From Fistularia commersonii (lineage: Eukaryota; Chordata; Actinopteri; Syngnathiformes; Fistulariidae), in the NCBI GenBank assembly GCA_037954325.1, contig JBBMNZ010000001.1:17485258-17549257 (forward strand): a stretch of 64,000 bases of DNA, in the 5' to 3' direction. Shown in pieces: positions 1-11,598 of the stretch. The notes under the pieces are model-generated. The model did not search any database and was not told the DNA's origin. It saw only the letters and a list, made by a program, of their open reading frames with translations. A program made the translations under genes and the position numbers. Every line of letters begins with the position of its first letter. Position 1 is the first letter of the stretch.

Positions 1-1240
1 ACCACATCATGTTAGGGTTTAAACATAGTGCTGCACTGCTCTTTGTTAAGGAGTGGTATTCAACAATGTCATTTTCTGATTTCCTTTTACGAAATGACAA
101 TCACCCTGAAAGGTTCTTTTTCAGCTTCCTGAAAAATGGGACTTTGGTCCCACAGATGTTCACACCTGCTTGAAATTCAACTTTTTCATAAATATTCTCA
201 TGTTTGTAACCAGAAAAGGTTAAATCAACAACAACATGGAAAAAAAAACTTTGTTTCACTCCACTACAGAAGATTGTATACTCTGTTGCAGAGGATTCTG
301 CCCTATTTTTTTTTTTTAAAAGATACACTGAAACAGATAATGTGAACGTGGCAACATTCTTTCACATTGCTCATTTCTTGTTTCTTATTCTCTGGCTTTA
401 TCCGCAAAAGTGCAATACATAGCCAAGTTCTGACTAACCGTCTGGAGATGTGCTTTGTTTGTATTTCATTTTTGCTTAATTCATGGAAACAGAACAAACA
501 AATAAAATGTCCTCTTCTCGCCTTAAGGATCAGGATCCGGGTCAAACTGGATTGATAATTGTTAAGTGGTTCAGGATAAAATTGGTCATTGGATAGTAGA
601 AGATGAGCTCATCAGGAGCCAAGAGGTTTGATTGGAGGAAAGTCTAGTCTTGAAAAAGTTCTACAAAATCATAAAGTTCTAGAATATTGAGTTAAGACTT
701 GCAGTGACCCTGAATGGATGAATGGATAGATTGATTGGCTTTTGGCAGGTTAGCATTTTGAAAGTTGATAGATGGTAAAGGCACTGGTAAAAGAGAGCCG
801 CATCATTAATGTAAAATAATAACTTCACTGAATGCATGACATATAATATAGTCTAACAAGAAATGAGGGTGAGGCTCCCAGACTGGTGACGTATTTGTTT
901 TTTTCTGTCATTTTAAGGGAAGCGATTGGTGACTTCATGGGTTTCGATCAATATGTAGAGGTGATTTCACCACACCAAAGTGAAAGCACCTTCCTGGTGC
1001 TGCAAATCCAAAGGTAACATGAAGTCACCACATCAACCCACTAAGACACAGCAGTTTCATTGTAACACAAGACTTTTAGCTCAGGATTGTCGCCTTAATG
1101 TTTGCGATCTAAAAAAACGCTTCATAAAAGATCCCAGAGGCAATGTATCCTCCCATTACTGAGATAAAAATAAGAAAAGACAAGGGAGCCTCTGGTGTCA
1201 AACATTCAGCCACAGAAACAGGAATAAAAACACTCCCACG
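1..1240. other. Intergenic sequence, no gene seen
   Basis: Mixed AT-rich sequence with a T-run at 306-317 and no open frame with recognisable coding character. It lies beyond the 3' end of ARHGAP5. In vertebrates AKAP6 is the next gene downstream in the same orientation, so this stretch could be the beginning of that gene's first intron, but nothing here proves it. Confidence 0.5.
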
Positions 1241-1888
1241 TCACTTCCCCACACTTTCGGCTCCACGCCAGATGTGAAGCCCCTTATCGCTAGCTCCCTC
1301 TCCAACTGTTATCTCAACACACGATAAAAATCCCCAACAAAAACCTGCTCCGGCTGTTTCCCCCACGCCCTCCCAAGGGTCCGAAAGCAGGAAGGTGTTG
1401 GCCTCTCTGTATGCAGCAGGCACTGCCTTCCTTCTGCAGAGCAGGCCTCCATAACAAAAGGGGAAGAGAGGAGGGGGGTGAGGGGAAGCAGCGGGTGGGG
1501 TTGGGGGATATACCTTCCTCTGCCTCTCGCTCACTCACTCTCGCTATATCTTTTCTGATAATCGTTTTAGAAGCATGAAGCCTGACCCACATGATACACC
1601 AGAACACACTCGGAAGCACCTACCACATCTCTCCTCTTCCTCCTCTTCTTCTACGTTCTGCTTCTCCTCCTGGATGCTGGAGGATGCAGAGGGAGGTGGT
1701 GACAGAGAGGGAGGTGCCTCGGACCGTCCCACTGCAGAGAGAGAGAGGGAGTGGGAGGGAGAGAGGCTGCTAACAGCGACGTAGCTAATGCTAAACTAGC
1801 CTCCACCTCAGTCTGGGACAGAGGGACGCAAGGACCGAGGGATGATGATGCGGCAGCTTTCACAGGAAACACAGAGGGGGGGGGGGGG

Positions 1889-1922
<34 letters not shown>

Positions 1923-2180
1923 GGATGCCCTGTTACCTTGGAAACTGAGATGATGTGATGATGAAGGCGGAGCCCTGCTCTGATTGGCTGACAGGGTGTG
2001 GTGCTCCCCTTCCTGTGGGTGGAGGTGGCAGAGGGGAGAGAGAGCAAGAGGGAGGAGGGGAGGGGGATGACAGAGCAAAGGCTGTGATGTGAAGCAGCTG
2101 CGTCTCTTTCTCGGTGTCTCGTAAGACGTGCAACAACGAGTGGACAGAAGGCCGCCATCGCCCGCCAGTGGTGATGCCCA
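1241..2180 (-). promoter_or_regulatory. GC-rich, CT/GA-rich promoter-like region, possibly of the next gene (AKAP6?)
   Basis: A stretch clearly richer in G+C than its AT-rich surroundings. On the minus strand it contains an inverted CCAAT box within CAGCCAATCAGAG (1979-1991), a long C run followed by (CT)n (plus-strand G13 at 1876-1888 and (GA)n to 1917), and GGCGGGCGATGGCGGC near 2150-2166. Donor-like sequences such as CCAAG|GTAACA and GATGTG|GTAGGT occur on the minus strand. There is no long conserved reading frame. The position downstream of ARHGAP5 and the minus-strand CCAAT box fit a promoter or first non-coding exon of AKAP6, known to follow ARHGAP5 in vertebrates. This is inference only. 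Confidence 0.35.
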
Positions 2181-3959
2181 GAACTGCAAAAGGAACATAA
2201 AATTGTACCATAATTTCATTTTTTTTCCATTATGAATACATCTAATTTCACAAGAATAATAAATAAAATAATAACAGTTCGCTCCTGTTTTCAACATTTA
2301 AATGCAAAAAAAATGTTTATATTTTCACTTTGTTAAATGTCATTTACAAGTACTTTGTGGATTTAATTATTTTGTATTTCCATTATTCAATGGTTGCTTT
2401 ATGAGCAACTGATTGCCAGATTACAAATTAAATAATTTGATATTTAATCCTTACTTGACTAATTTCTATTCTGTTTTTTTGTTTTTTTTTTGTCTTTTTT
2501 CACAACTTGCAATAGCAATATTATGATTATTTCAGACAGTGGATATCACTTTGATCAGCAAGAAACAATAATACATTTGAGTATATTATACAGATGGGAA
2601 AATAAATAGAAAAGTCAAAACGTATTCAATTATCTACTTGATTTTATTACATCAGAAATATAAAATAAAAAATAAACGTATGTATGTTCTCATCACAGCA
2701 GGCAAGGATGGAGCCAACTTGATGCTGCCACCTGCTGATGTGATGCTGGCCTTTTGTGGGTTGATATCTCACCCAGTTCATATGGAAGTTCCTATCTTTA
2801 TACAACTTTTGTTTTTCTATAGTTCCCTTTAAACTGTTCTGATATTCCCATTTAAATTGCAAGTTACTACTTTATTCTATGTTTTACTTTTGTTTTTTTA
2901 TGTATTTGTTGAACTGTTTCTCATCTTTTTTAAAGGTTTTTAAAGGTTTTTTATCATTCTTTTTCTATTTGTTTTATGCCAAGCATAAAACATACAGCAC
3001 ATTACAGTGTAGCAAGGTAAAAAAACATTAATGGTAAAAGATGTGCCTTAACAAAGAAAAACATGTAAAAAAAATGCATTAAAAGACTAAAAAATGTATT
3101 TGAAAAATAAACAAGAGACAAAAATACATAAAATATTGTGATTATTATAAAAGGGAGCCAGAAAATTAGGAATAAACAGTAGGATTCAACAGTAGGATCA
3201 GCAGTAGATAATGGATGGATGACTCAACGTTACCCTATAGCTAATAGGGTAACACTGAGTCTTGCTAAACTTTGACTACACAGTATCTATGAAGTAGTTC
3301 AGCTTTATCTTAGCATTAGTTTTGCAGAAGCTTGACATTGGCAAAAAAGATAATAATAATCATCTAATCTTGGTATTTACAACGACGTTGGGGCAATGAA
3401 AACCATTAATTGCCCTGTTAAGTTCCATTCAGGTTGAGCAGCAGTTGAGTCCAACAGTATCTCACATTTTACTGTAAATATCGTGAGCAACTTTATTTAC
3501 ATTATGTTTGTAGTTTAATATATTTATGGTAACGTGGGCCGTGATATATTTTCAGTTGTTTAAATCTAAGGTTATTTTTTATGTTATAATGATATTGGTA
3601 ACATTCTAATTGCGACTGTGATATCAAGGCAAATTATTCATTTAAAAAAAGTTAAAAAAAAACAACATAAATAAAAGGTCAGATCCAGCAGTTGAGAAAA
3701 TTGTGCCTGTATTGAGGAAAGATTACTACTAGTCTTTATTTGTTTCTAGAACTACAAGAGGGAAAAAAAAAATCACAGAAAAGTGAAAAATGTATGGGAA
3801 AAAAAAACAGTCACATTGTTCCAATTCACGGTAAAGCAAGTCACTAAAGCATGGGTGAATGCTGCCCCCTCCTGGTAGAATAGCCGTGAGTGCAGGAAGA
3901 TCGTCTGCAAGGATGAGACAGGAGTTGGTAATAAAAAAATTAAAAAAACAGGAATGTGG
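2181..3959. other. AT-rich intergenic sequence, no gene seen
   Basis: Very AT-rich with many homopolymer A and T runs. A short direct repeat (TTTTTAAAGG repeated at about 2928-2949) is visible. No frame looks coding and no transposon end was recognised. Confidence 0.5.
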
Positions 3960-4195
3960 AAATAGATCAATGACATGTTAGTTGGTTTGGAGATAAGGTC
4001 AGAGAGGTCAGACTGAGATGGTATGGTTATGTGAAGATGCAAGATATTAAATCTATTGGCAGAAAATGCAGAGGCTGGAACTGCCAGACAGGAGTACTAG
4101 AGGAAGACCAAAGAGCAGACATGAAGGTAGTTGGTGTGAGAGGGGAGGATACAGAGTTAGGGTTAGATGAAGTAGAGTGTTTCGCTGTGGCCTCA
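3960..4195 (+). mobile_element. 3'-terminal fragment of an RTE-like LINE
   Basis: Matches the 3' end of the other RTE copies in the window: TCAGACTGAGATGGTATGG, the GGCTGGAACTGCCAGACAGG block, GGAAGACCAAAGAG, and GTAGTTGGTGTGAGAGG leading to CGCTGTGGC. The copy at 5211-6266 has each of these in the same order. It encodes only remnants of the C-terminal RLRW-type and GRPKRR-type segments and is internally deleted around 4110. It lies about 200 bp before the nested transposon block. Confidence 0.75.
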
Positions 4196-4492
4196 TCCCC
4201 TTTCTCTTGAATTGGGTTGTCTGAATTGAGGTGAAGTTTTCAACAGCTCTGTCAATTTTATGTCTGATTGCTGTTCTAGGGCTCTTCAGGTCAGAATACG
4301 TAAAATAGAATAAATACACACCATCGATCTGTCTCCTGAAGAGGTGGAACCCTACATTTCATTTCCATCTATTTTTATAGATGGAATATTTTTCACACTA
4401 TATTTTTCCGCACTATGAGGTGCATTGGATTATAAGGGGCATAGAATAGAAACTACTATAGTGGCTGGGGTTGTGTTACGTATCCACTAGAC

Positions 4493-6408
4493 CACGGATG
4501 TTCAATACGTTGATCGTGATCTACCAGTCAATTGCAAAGGTAATACTGGTATATCGCATGACTTTAAAAGAAATAGACATCAGCATATTATCCGTACCGT
4601 CACTTGATTGACATACAGGGAAACCAATCAGATGACATCAGATTTTTTCAGACACTGAGGTCACTGCACATGCCCAAACAACGGTGTGAAGTGCAGCAAA
4701 GCTTACAAGCTAGTCAGCAAGTTACCTTCAATTTTTAGCCGTCAGTTTTTTCTCTCAAATTTAAAAAGGGGTATAAAATGAGTGGGGGAGCTGGACCAAG
4801 TAATTAATTTTGTGTACTTGTGTGCTTTTGCCTCATCTGCCAGTCTACCATCACAATACCAAAGAAGCGTAAAGTGGAGTGGCATTTTCAGACAGTTCAT
4901 GGAAAATACCACACGGGCATCTAGCCGAAAAGCCAGTTGAGAAAGAGAAAGTGAAGGAACTAAAATCCCAGTTGTCCGGACAGCAGTCACTTTTCACACA
5001 AAACTTCACACATACTTCCAAAGCGAAAGCTGTGACCAAAGCATCGTTCCGGGTGAGAGAGGTCATCGTTAATATGGCTGGTTGTAAGCAGCTACTGTCC
5101 GGACTATGCATCCCTGGCTGATTCAATTCAGTGCAAATCATCAGAGTGAATTTTGGTGATGACAAAAAAATGCACGCAATTATTTTGTGTTGTGCAGTCT
5201 TGGCTCATGCTAGACCCAGACAAGCATATGACAGGGTGCCAAGAGAGGAGCTATGAGGAAAATCTGGAGTGGCAGAGAAGTATGTTAAACTGGTGCAGGA
5301 CATGTATGCTAGCTGTGAGACAGTGGTGCGGTGTGCTGTAGGGGTAAAAGAGAAGTTCAAGGAGGAGGTGGGACTCCATCAGGGATCAGCTCTGAGCCCC
5401 TTCTTGTTTGCAGTGCTGATGGACAGGCTGACAGATGAGGTTAGACAGGAGTCTCCATGGACCATGATGTTTGCAGATGACATTGTGATCTGCAGTGAGA
5501 GCAGAGAACAGGTTGAGGGAACTTAAGAGAGGGGGCGGTGTGCGCTGAAAAGGAGAGGAATGAAAGTTTGTTGCAGCAAGACAGAGTATATGTGTGTGAA
5601 TGAGAGGAACTCAGGTGGAAAAGTGAAGCTACAGGGAGTGGAGATTAAGAAGTTGGAGGATTTCAGATACTTGGGGTCGACGGTCCAGAGCAACGGAGAT
5701 TGTGGAAAAGAGGTGAAGAGATGGGTTCAAGCAAGTTGTAATGGGTGGAGAAAAGTGTCAGGGGTACTATGTGGTAGAAGACTATCAGCCAGAATGAAAG
5801 GAAAGGTGTACAAGACAGTGGTAAGACCAGCGATGCTGTATGGACGAGAAACTGTGACAATGACAAAAAGATAGGGGCAGAACTAGAGGTTGCAGAGATG
5901 AAGATGCTAAGGTTCTCTTTGGGAGTGACCAGGATGGATAGGATCAGGAATGAGTCTATCAGAGGAACAGCGTGTTAGATGTTTTGGAGAGAAGATTTGT
6001 GAAGCCAGATTGAGATGGCTTGGTCATGTACAGAGGAGGAATAGTGAATATATTGGTAGATGGATGCTGGAATTGGAGCTGCCAGGCAGGAGGTCTAGAG
6101 GAAGACCAAAGAGAAGATTTATGGACGTACTGAGGGATGATATGAAGGTAGTTGGTGTGAGAGAGGAGGATACAGAGAATAGGGTTAGATGCAGTTGATT
6201 CACTGTGGCGACCCCTGAAGGGGAAAGTCGAAAGAAGAAGAGCCTCATAAGTCACTGTCATAGACGGTCTTGGCTCATGCGGTTATGCAAGGTACATCAA
6301 CATACATTGTACACATAAAGAATGCTTTGCATTCTTGTTGTGGGTAGATCATTTTGACTTGGTCATCATATAAGTAGCTCGCATGTTGCATAAGTGTGTG
6401 CACCCCTG
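4493..6408 (+). mobile_element. hAT-type DNA transposon relic with 8-bp target duplication
   Basis: The left end CACGGATGTTCAA and the right end ...GTGTGCACCCCTG (inverse CAGGGGTGCACAC) form imperfect hAT-type inverted repeats. They are flanked by CACTAGAC (4485-4492) and CACTAGAT (6409-6416), an 8-bp target-site duplication with one mismatch, the length expected for hAT. The interior keeps coding remnants near 4770-5100: MSGGAG, then KVKELKSQLSGQQSLFTQ and ASFRVREVI, as in hAT transposases related to the ZBED/GTF2IRD2-like group. Most of the transposase is missing. An RTE LINE sits inside at 5211-6266. Confidence 0.8.
5211..6266 (+). mobile_element. 5'-truncated RTE-like LINE inside the hAT element, 14-bp target duplication
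   Basis: Encodes, in broken frames, the second half of an RTE-clade (BovB-like) reverse transcriptase. Seen are GLHQGSALSPFLFAVLMDRL, the active-site block MMFADDIVIC (about 5464-5493), KTEYMCVNER, LGSTVQSNGDCGKEVK, RRLSARMKGKVYKTVV, and the C-terminal LRWLGHVQRRNSEYIGRWML and RSRGRPKRRFMDV. Stops and frameshifts interrupt it. GTCTTGGCTCATGC occurs at 5197-5210 and again at 6267-6280, a 14-bp target-site duplication. The 5' end is cut at the thumb-proximal part of the RT, as is usual for LINEs. The family's 3' end (about 6240) is followed by about 26 nt of unexplained sequence before the second duplication copy. Confidence 0.85.
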
Positions 6409-7310
6409 CACTAGATGAAGCTGGGCTAAAGGGAATGTCAACTAAACTGTCAAATGAGCCAGTCAGTCAAAATTTATTAACAGAATACAAACCAACGTTC
6501 TGACAACTCCGTTCACATCCAAAACAAATTAGTGCATTCACAATACGGTACCGTACGTACCGGTAGCTCTTACCAGTATTTGCGCCGCCTTCGTTGAAAA
6601 CAGTGTTTTTCCAACTCCAGTTGTCACAAAGCGTTTCATAAAGCGAAAGCATCAAGAAGGACCGCCCCTAAATACATTGATGTTCATATTGCTAGCTAGC
6701 GCTGTTGCCTTCAATCGAACAGTGACCGCGGAGAAGCTTCTACTTGCTGCTCTCTGTTCAACACCACTGTTCGAGTTTGTCCTCCAACTGTAGCCATCTC
6801 GCTTTTTTTCCCCGGAAACTCCGTTTAGTCTTCTTTATCTGGCGCAGGTCATCTTATTGCTTCCTCCACTTCCGTACCATTGATTCGTTAATGTTGAATT
6901 CTTGCGTTGCTGCTCTATTCCCGTGTTTTACTGCGTGACTGATCGCCCTTGAATTTTAACTCTGCGTCGCAGGACTACAGATGGAAATTAGCTATGAGCT
7001 ATAATCCGGTACAAACATCTCTGCCTCTGTGCTTAATGTATTTGTACACTGTCCTAATAAACTTCTAAACAAACAAACAAACAAGAGTGTCTTTTGAAAG
7101 GTTTTGGGATCTTTAAACTCACACAAGTGGTGTAGGACTGGAATTCCCCTTTACCGTTTTTACCGCTGCTACTTCGGCGACACCCCTGACTACGGTAGCC
7201 ATAATTAACCAATATTGATCCACATATGAGGCGCAGCGGTTTATAAGGCGCACTGTCGGTTTTTGAGAAAATCAAAGGCCTTTAGGTGCGCCTTATAGTG
7301 CGGAAAATAC

Positions 7311-8853
7311 ATTAATCTTCTGATTCAGTTTTGGCACAAGTCTTCCCTTATGTTGTTTCTTATGCTGACCTTTACAGTAATGTTCTGATACGTTTGTGTT
7401 GAAACAAATTTTGTAGAATTCATTTTTTATTTTTTTTTATTAATTTTTCACCTATTCATGTCTCTCCAGTCAGACTTAAACGGCATCTGGATGGCGAAAT
7501 TGTTGTCAGTTTGGGTTTGGGCCACCAGAGGCGCACGTTTCCCTCTTTACATGCAAGCAGCTGCTGAGAAGGAGTACTGAAACAAACGCTCCACTTTTAA
7601 GGGACTGATTAAGCACTGGTTTAAACTCAAAATTTATATGGCATCTTTAGTTACTGGAACCCATTTTAGCAAAATCTTCTGAATGGATCATTTAATGTCA
7701 GTCTGAAATAGTTTGTGTGCATATTTTTTCAATTGGTGTTGATTTTGAAAAGACATGGTCTTCAGTGTTTGATCAGGTTCCAGTCACACAGGAACTTGAG
7801 ACTATAATTTTTTTACAGTTTTTGCTCCATTTATGTGATTTATTGGCAGCTTAGCAGGAGCATTAGAGACAAAAGTTGAAGCTTCTGGAATTATTTAAAT
7901 CACAGCTTGAAACCCCGGTGATTCCTGTCACTTTAGATTTACTCATATTTTATTGTTTGTCGTTATTTATTTCTGTACTCATGGGCAACCAGAAACCCAC
8001 CAGGTCTGTTTAACATCAGAACATTTCACTTTAGTTGGAAGAGAAAACCAAGTCAGTTTAAACATGTGAAGTGGTGGGTTTTTAACCGACAAAACATTGA
8101 CATAAAAAAAAAACATATCTATTACATGGCTGATAGTTTCATTTTTTTTTACTTTGGAAAATGTTAGATTTTGATTTGGTGACAACAATCCAACATTGTT
8201 TGCAGTAATTTCCAAATCATATGGTGAACAACTGACAATTGACAAACAACATAAACAACCAAAACTATTGGTTTTCTACAAACTGTTAAGATCATCCATT
8301 GGAAGTACTGAGACCGATGAGCATCTCGTTTCGACTTCTGACATGAACCACCTCGAACAGCAGGGTTGGAAAAGGAACTTTATTTGGAAACATTATAGAG
8401 AGAAACAAGAAAACAAACCAACTGGTTTTAATTCTTTTTTTGTTTTCATTCTGAAAATCATTTTATTTACTATAATACACAGCGGATGGTTGTTTTGTAC
8501 ACCGGTGCCTTTTCACACCATGAGAGAAATTAATGATGATGGATGCAACGTACACACAAACAGATTCATCTTATTATCTAGCAGCCCCCCCCCCCCCCCC
8601 CCCCCCCCCATGCAGATCCGGATAGTCCTCGGCTATATTAACCCCCCCACCCCCCACCTTCCTCTTCAGCCCGACACCCTTCAACCCTCTGATGGGGCCT
8701 TTGACCCTCATGTTCAAACCGCAGAAAACGACAGTGATGTGTTTGTGGGAGGGCCCTTGTCCAACATGTGACCCAACAGAATTTGTCTTAAAATGCATTC
8801 ACAAATGTTACAAGCATTTTGATTTTACATATCAATCATCTATACTTGTGTCA
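7311..8853. other. AT-rich sequence beyond the ARHGAP5 3' end; poly(C) tract
   Basis: No gene recognised. Contains a 25-base C homopolymer at 8585-8609 followed by more C-rich sequence to about 8660, and alternative minus-strand AATAAA hexamers at 8379-8384 and 8462-8467, so part of it may still be 3' UTR. A 191-codon plus-strand frame at 8196-8771 runs through the poly(C) and shows no family resemblance. Confidence 0.45.
8585..8609. repeat. Poly(C) homopolymer, 25 bases
   Basis: Uninterrupted C25 on the plus strand (G25 on the transcribed sense strand of ARHGAP5). A G-run of this length in RNA could form a G-quadruplex if it is within the 3' UTR. Length in a reference assembly is often unreliable. 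Confidence 0.9.
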
Positions 8854-10069
8854 TTTATTCATGGATTTGAAAGTGAAAAAAAATAAACCTGCTTCTTCAA
8901 CAAGATCAGAAACCTTGTGTCAAAATGGTACGATCAATTTAAAAAAACTTTTGATCACTTTTTTCCTTAAAATGTTATAATCACAGATCAAAAAAAACAT
9001 GAAATTTGTAAACACCTTTGTTTTATGAATTTTGAGTTTTTTGAAACATTTGCTAGTGTGTGTATTTCATTTGCACATGAAAGCTTGGGCTGGTAAAAGA
9101 ATCCAACCTTTGACACTGAGTCAATGAACTTTTCTACCAGAAATCAAATAAACAGAGCAGTCTGTAGTATAATAAACTATCTGAAAAAAAATGGGAATCG
9201 GGACACAAAATTTTGTGTAATACTTTTCACTGATTTTAAAATACTTAAAACAGGTCTAAAAATCTATTGAAAATTTCAAATAAATAAGCAGAAACAAATT
9301 CTATGAGCAGATTTCTGGCCTCCCTCAGCAGGAAACTGTATTGTTAATAGGTTGTCACTCCACAAGTCACATGTCAAAACGAGGACACGCCCCCTGCCCA
9401 ACGCTTCCCACGTCGCCAATTTTTCTCAAGTCTTCAGCAGCCTTGTTTTGTTCTTTAAGAAAATAAAATGCTGACATATTTGTGGCTGTAACATATTTAA
9501 GGTGGCTAATTTAAACCCCAACAGGTTAAAACTGTGCAGTAAGTTAGCAAACGACCAAACTGTTAGAATTCTGCATCTAAAGCAGCCAAAATCCTGGAGA
9601 CAATTTTTCCATTCATTTTTAGTTAAAATACCTTCTGCTCATGACAAGGACAAATTTAGCTGTAGGCAAGAAAATGATTAAACTGGGTTAAAACTGCTTT
9701 TTACAAAGGTTCAATTAGTGTTTGCCACTATGAGGCAGTGTAGTGAAAATTAAGAAATTCTATCAACATAATTCAGAGGCCTTGACTTCGCGTTAGCTTG
9801 ACAGGTGAGTCAAATTTTAAAATTCTGGCCTATCTGAAAATTTGGGCTAGCAGCGCAATAACTGGCATAACACCGGTTTAGTGGAATAAATATTTATGTA
9901 GCTTAGATCCGGATGCGGCTTCATACTTCATAGTAAAGATGGCCGGTGGGTTCCATCCCTTTCCTTACGTCAAAGCAGCGGATGGAGATTAATGTATGTG
10001 ATCATCTTGACGGACTGAAGAGGATGTGGAACCTTCCCAAATCTGTCAACAGACTCCCTCAATCTACAT

Positions 10070-10105
<36 letters not shown>

Positions 10106-11598
10106 AAGCAAATTCTCTCTCTCACATACACACACACACGCATCTTACAAAAAAGTGATTATAATTCCAGTACCCCGCAGTATTTCACTTATTCAGCAAC
10201 CTCTGCTGCCGATACATTTATAGATTTATATATATATTTATTTATATATATATACTTTTTTCCTCTATTTAGGAAAAAAAAACTATTCAACATTAACAAA
10301 AAACATGATATTGTTATGTCTCCTTGCAATGATGAAAAAAAGATCCCCTTAAAACAGAAAAAAGGCTCTGATAACAAAACAAGACAAAAATGCGACTGAA
10401 TAAATTCCTCCGGTAGTTTCAAGATATTTCATCTTTTTCTTCTTTTTTTGTATCTTCAGACTTAAAAGTTATTTGTCTTTTTTTCACTAAGCGGCAAAAA
10501 ACAGAGACATGCAAAGTTTAGTTTCCAAACAAACCAAAAGAACAAGATTATAAAACCAATGAAGAGGAAATGGAGGGAAGGGGAGGAATCGAAAAACGGG
10601 ACAAAGTTGGAAAACATGGAGGAAGATGCCAGATCAGGTCCAGGATGCGTTGAGCCATAGTGGTTTGATCATGTGCCATCGAGGAAGGGGTCACAGGGGT
10701 TAGGGAGGGGGGATGGGGTGGTGCATTGTCCCTTCAGAATAAGAGCATCAAAATCCAGAAGCTGGAAAAAAAGACCAAACCAAAAACAGATTTGCAAGTC
10801 ATTTAAGTCCAATTCTGTGAACAGAGCGGTCAGAGTCCTGGGTTTTACTTCCCTCCTGGATCCCTCAAACTGGCTGAATTACACATCACACACGTCGCCA
10901 CACACACAGACACAGGTATTACAAAAAAAAAAAGATAACAACAGAAGTAAAACAAACAAAAAAAGTAGACATGAAACTGGCATCTTGCATGTGCTGTCCA
11001 GTAAAGTTAGTGGGGATTTCATTGTTTTGTTTCCCTAAAAACTAAAAAATAATCTACAATTATTGTTTCTTTTTCAATATTTCTGCAGTTCAATAAATCC
11101 GCGGCTTTGTGTGTAGGATGGATGTCCAAGGTGGGGGAAGGGGTATCCTGGGTCAAAGGTCAAAAGAGAGACAGTGTTGAAATGTGAAGATTCTGCAGGA
11201 AGACTCTTGAGGTCATTCAGCAAGAGGAAAAAAATAAAATAACACCGTCTCAGCGGCGTCCCTTCTGTTGGGTCCTGGAGCAGCTGAAGGAAAAAGGAGA
11301 GCTGAGTTGGCTCAGGCCCCGTGTGCTATTTCATGGGGAAGGGAGGGGTTCATCTTTACTGCCCCCCCCTTTGCAAACTATGTCCCAAACTCATGGGAGT
11401 CTGAGTCGGACCCTGCTATACGATTAGTGTCGCTATGTGCCAAATCAAATCTTTCAGGTTCGTAAAAAGGGGCAAAACTGTGATTTTAGAATCGCTGGCT
11501 GAACGTCACTTCACAGTCAAACGGTGGCAAGTGAATCTGTTAAAAATCCCTCGCCCGTGTCACAGCCCTGTCCTGTTCGCTGGCCCGGCGGCGGCAAC
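8854..11598 (-). other. arhgap5: Probable ARHGAP5 3' UTR (end uncertain)
   Basis: Non-coding sequence downstream of the stop codon. Minus-strand AATAAA hexamers lie at 10237-10242 and 8854-8859, with further ones at 8462-8467 and 8379-8384, so more than one mRNA end is possible. The stretch contains a (CA)n run at 10072-10106, an AT-rich run at 10220-10255 and several A-rich tracts. No coding frame is convincing. The extent is an inference from the long 3' UTRs of this gene in vertebrates; transcript evidence would be needed to place the end. Confidence 0.4.
10072..10106. repeat. (CA)n microsatellite
   Basis: About 15 CA units with small interruptions, followed by a second short CA run near 10126-10140. 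Lies in the probable 3' UTR, so on the mRNA strand it is (GU)n. Confidence 0.9.

Larger units (their letters stand above)
4401..7310 (-). mobile_element. Pogo/Tigger-like DNA transposon relic, host of nested insertions
   Basis: Terminal inverted repeats are visible: left TATTTTTCCGCACTATGAGG from 4401 and right, in reverse complement, TATTTTCCGCACTATAAGGC ending near 7309. On the minus strand between about 6960 and 6740 lies a broken reading frame with HAVKHGNRAATQEFNINESM, VRKWRKQ and KARWLQLEDKLEQW, typical of the N-terminal DNA-binding (CENP-B-like helix-turn-helix) part of pogo-type transposases. Stops and a frameshift make it dead. The catalytic DDE region is absent, so the element was internally deleted. 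Its sequence is split at 4484/6417 by a hAT element. Confidence 0.75.

Noticed and set aside
1575..1948. Overlapping Ser/Pro/Glu-rich open frames on both strands of the GC-rich block
   Set aside because: Low-complexity frames from GA/CT-rich sequence; no domain, and better explained as promoter or untranslated sequence.
8196..8771. 191-codon plus-strand open frame
   Set aside because: It runs through a poly(C) tract, has no recognisable domain and no splice or promoter context.
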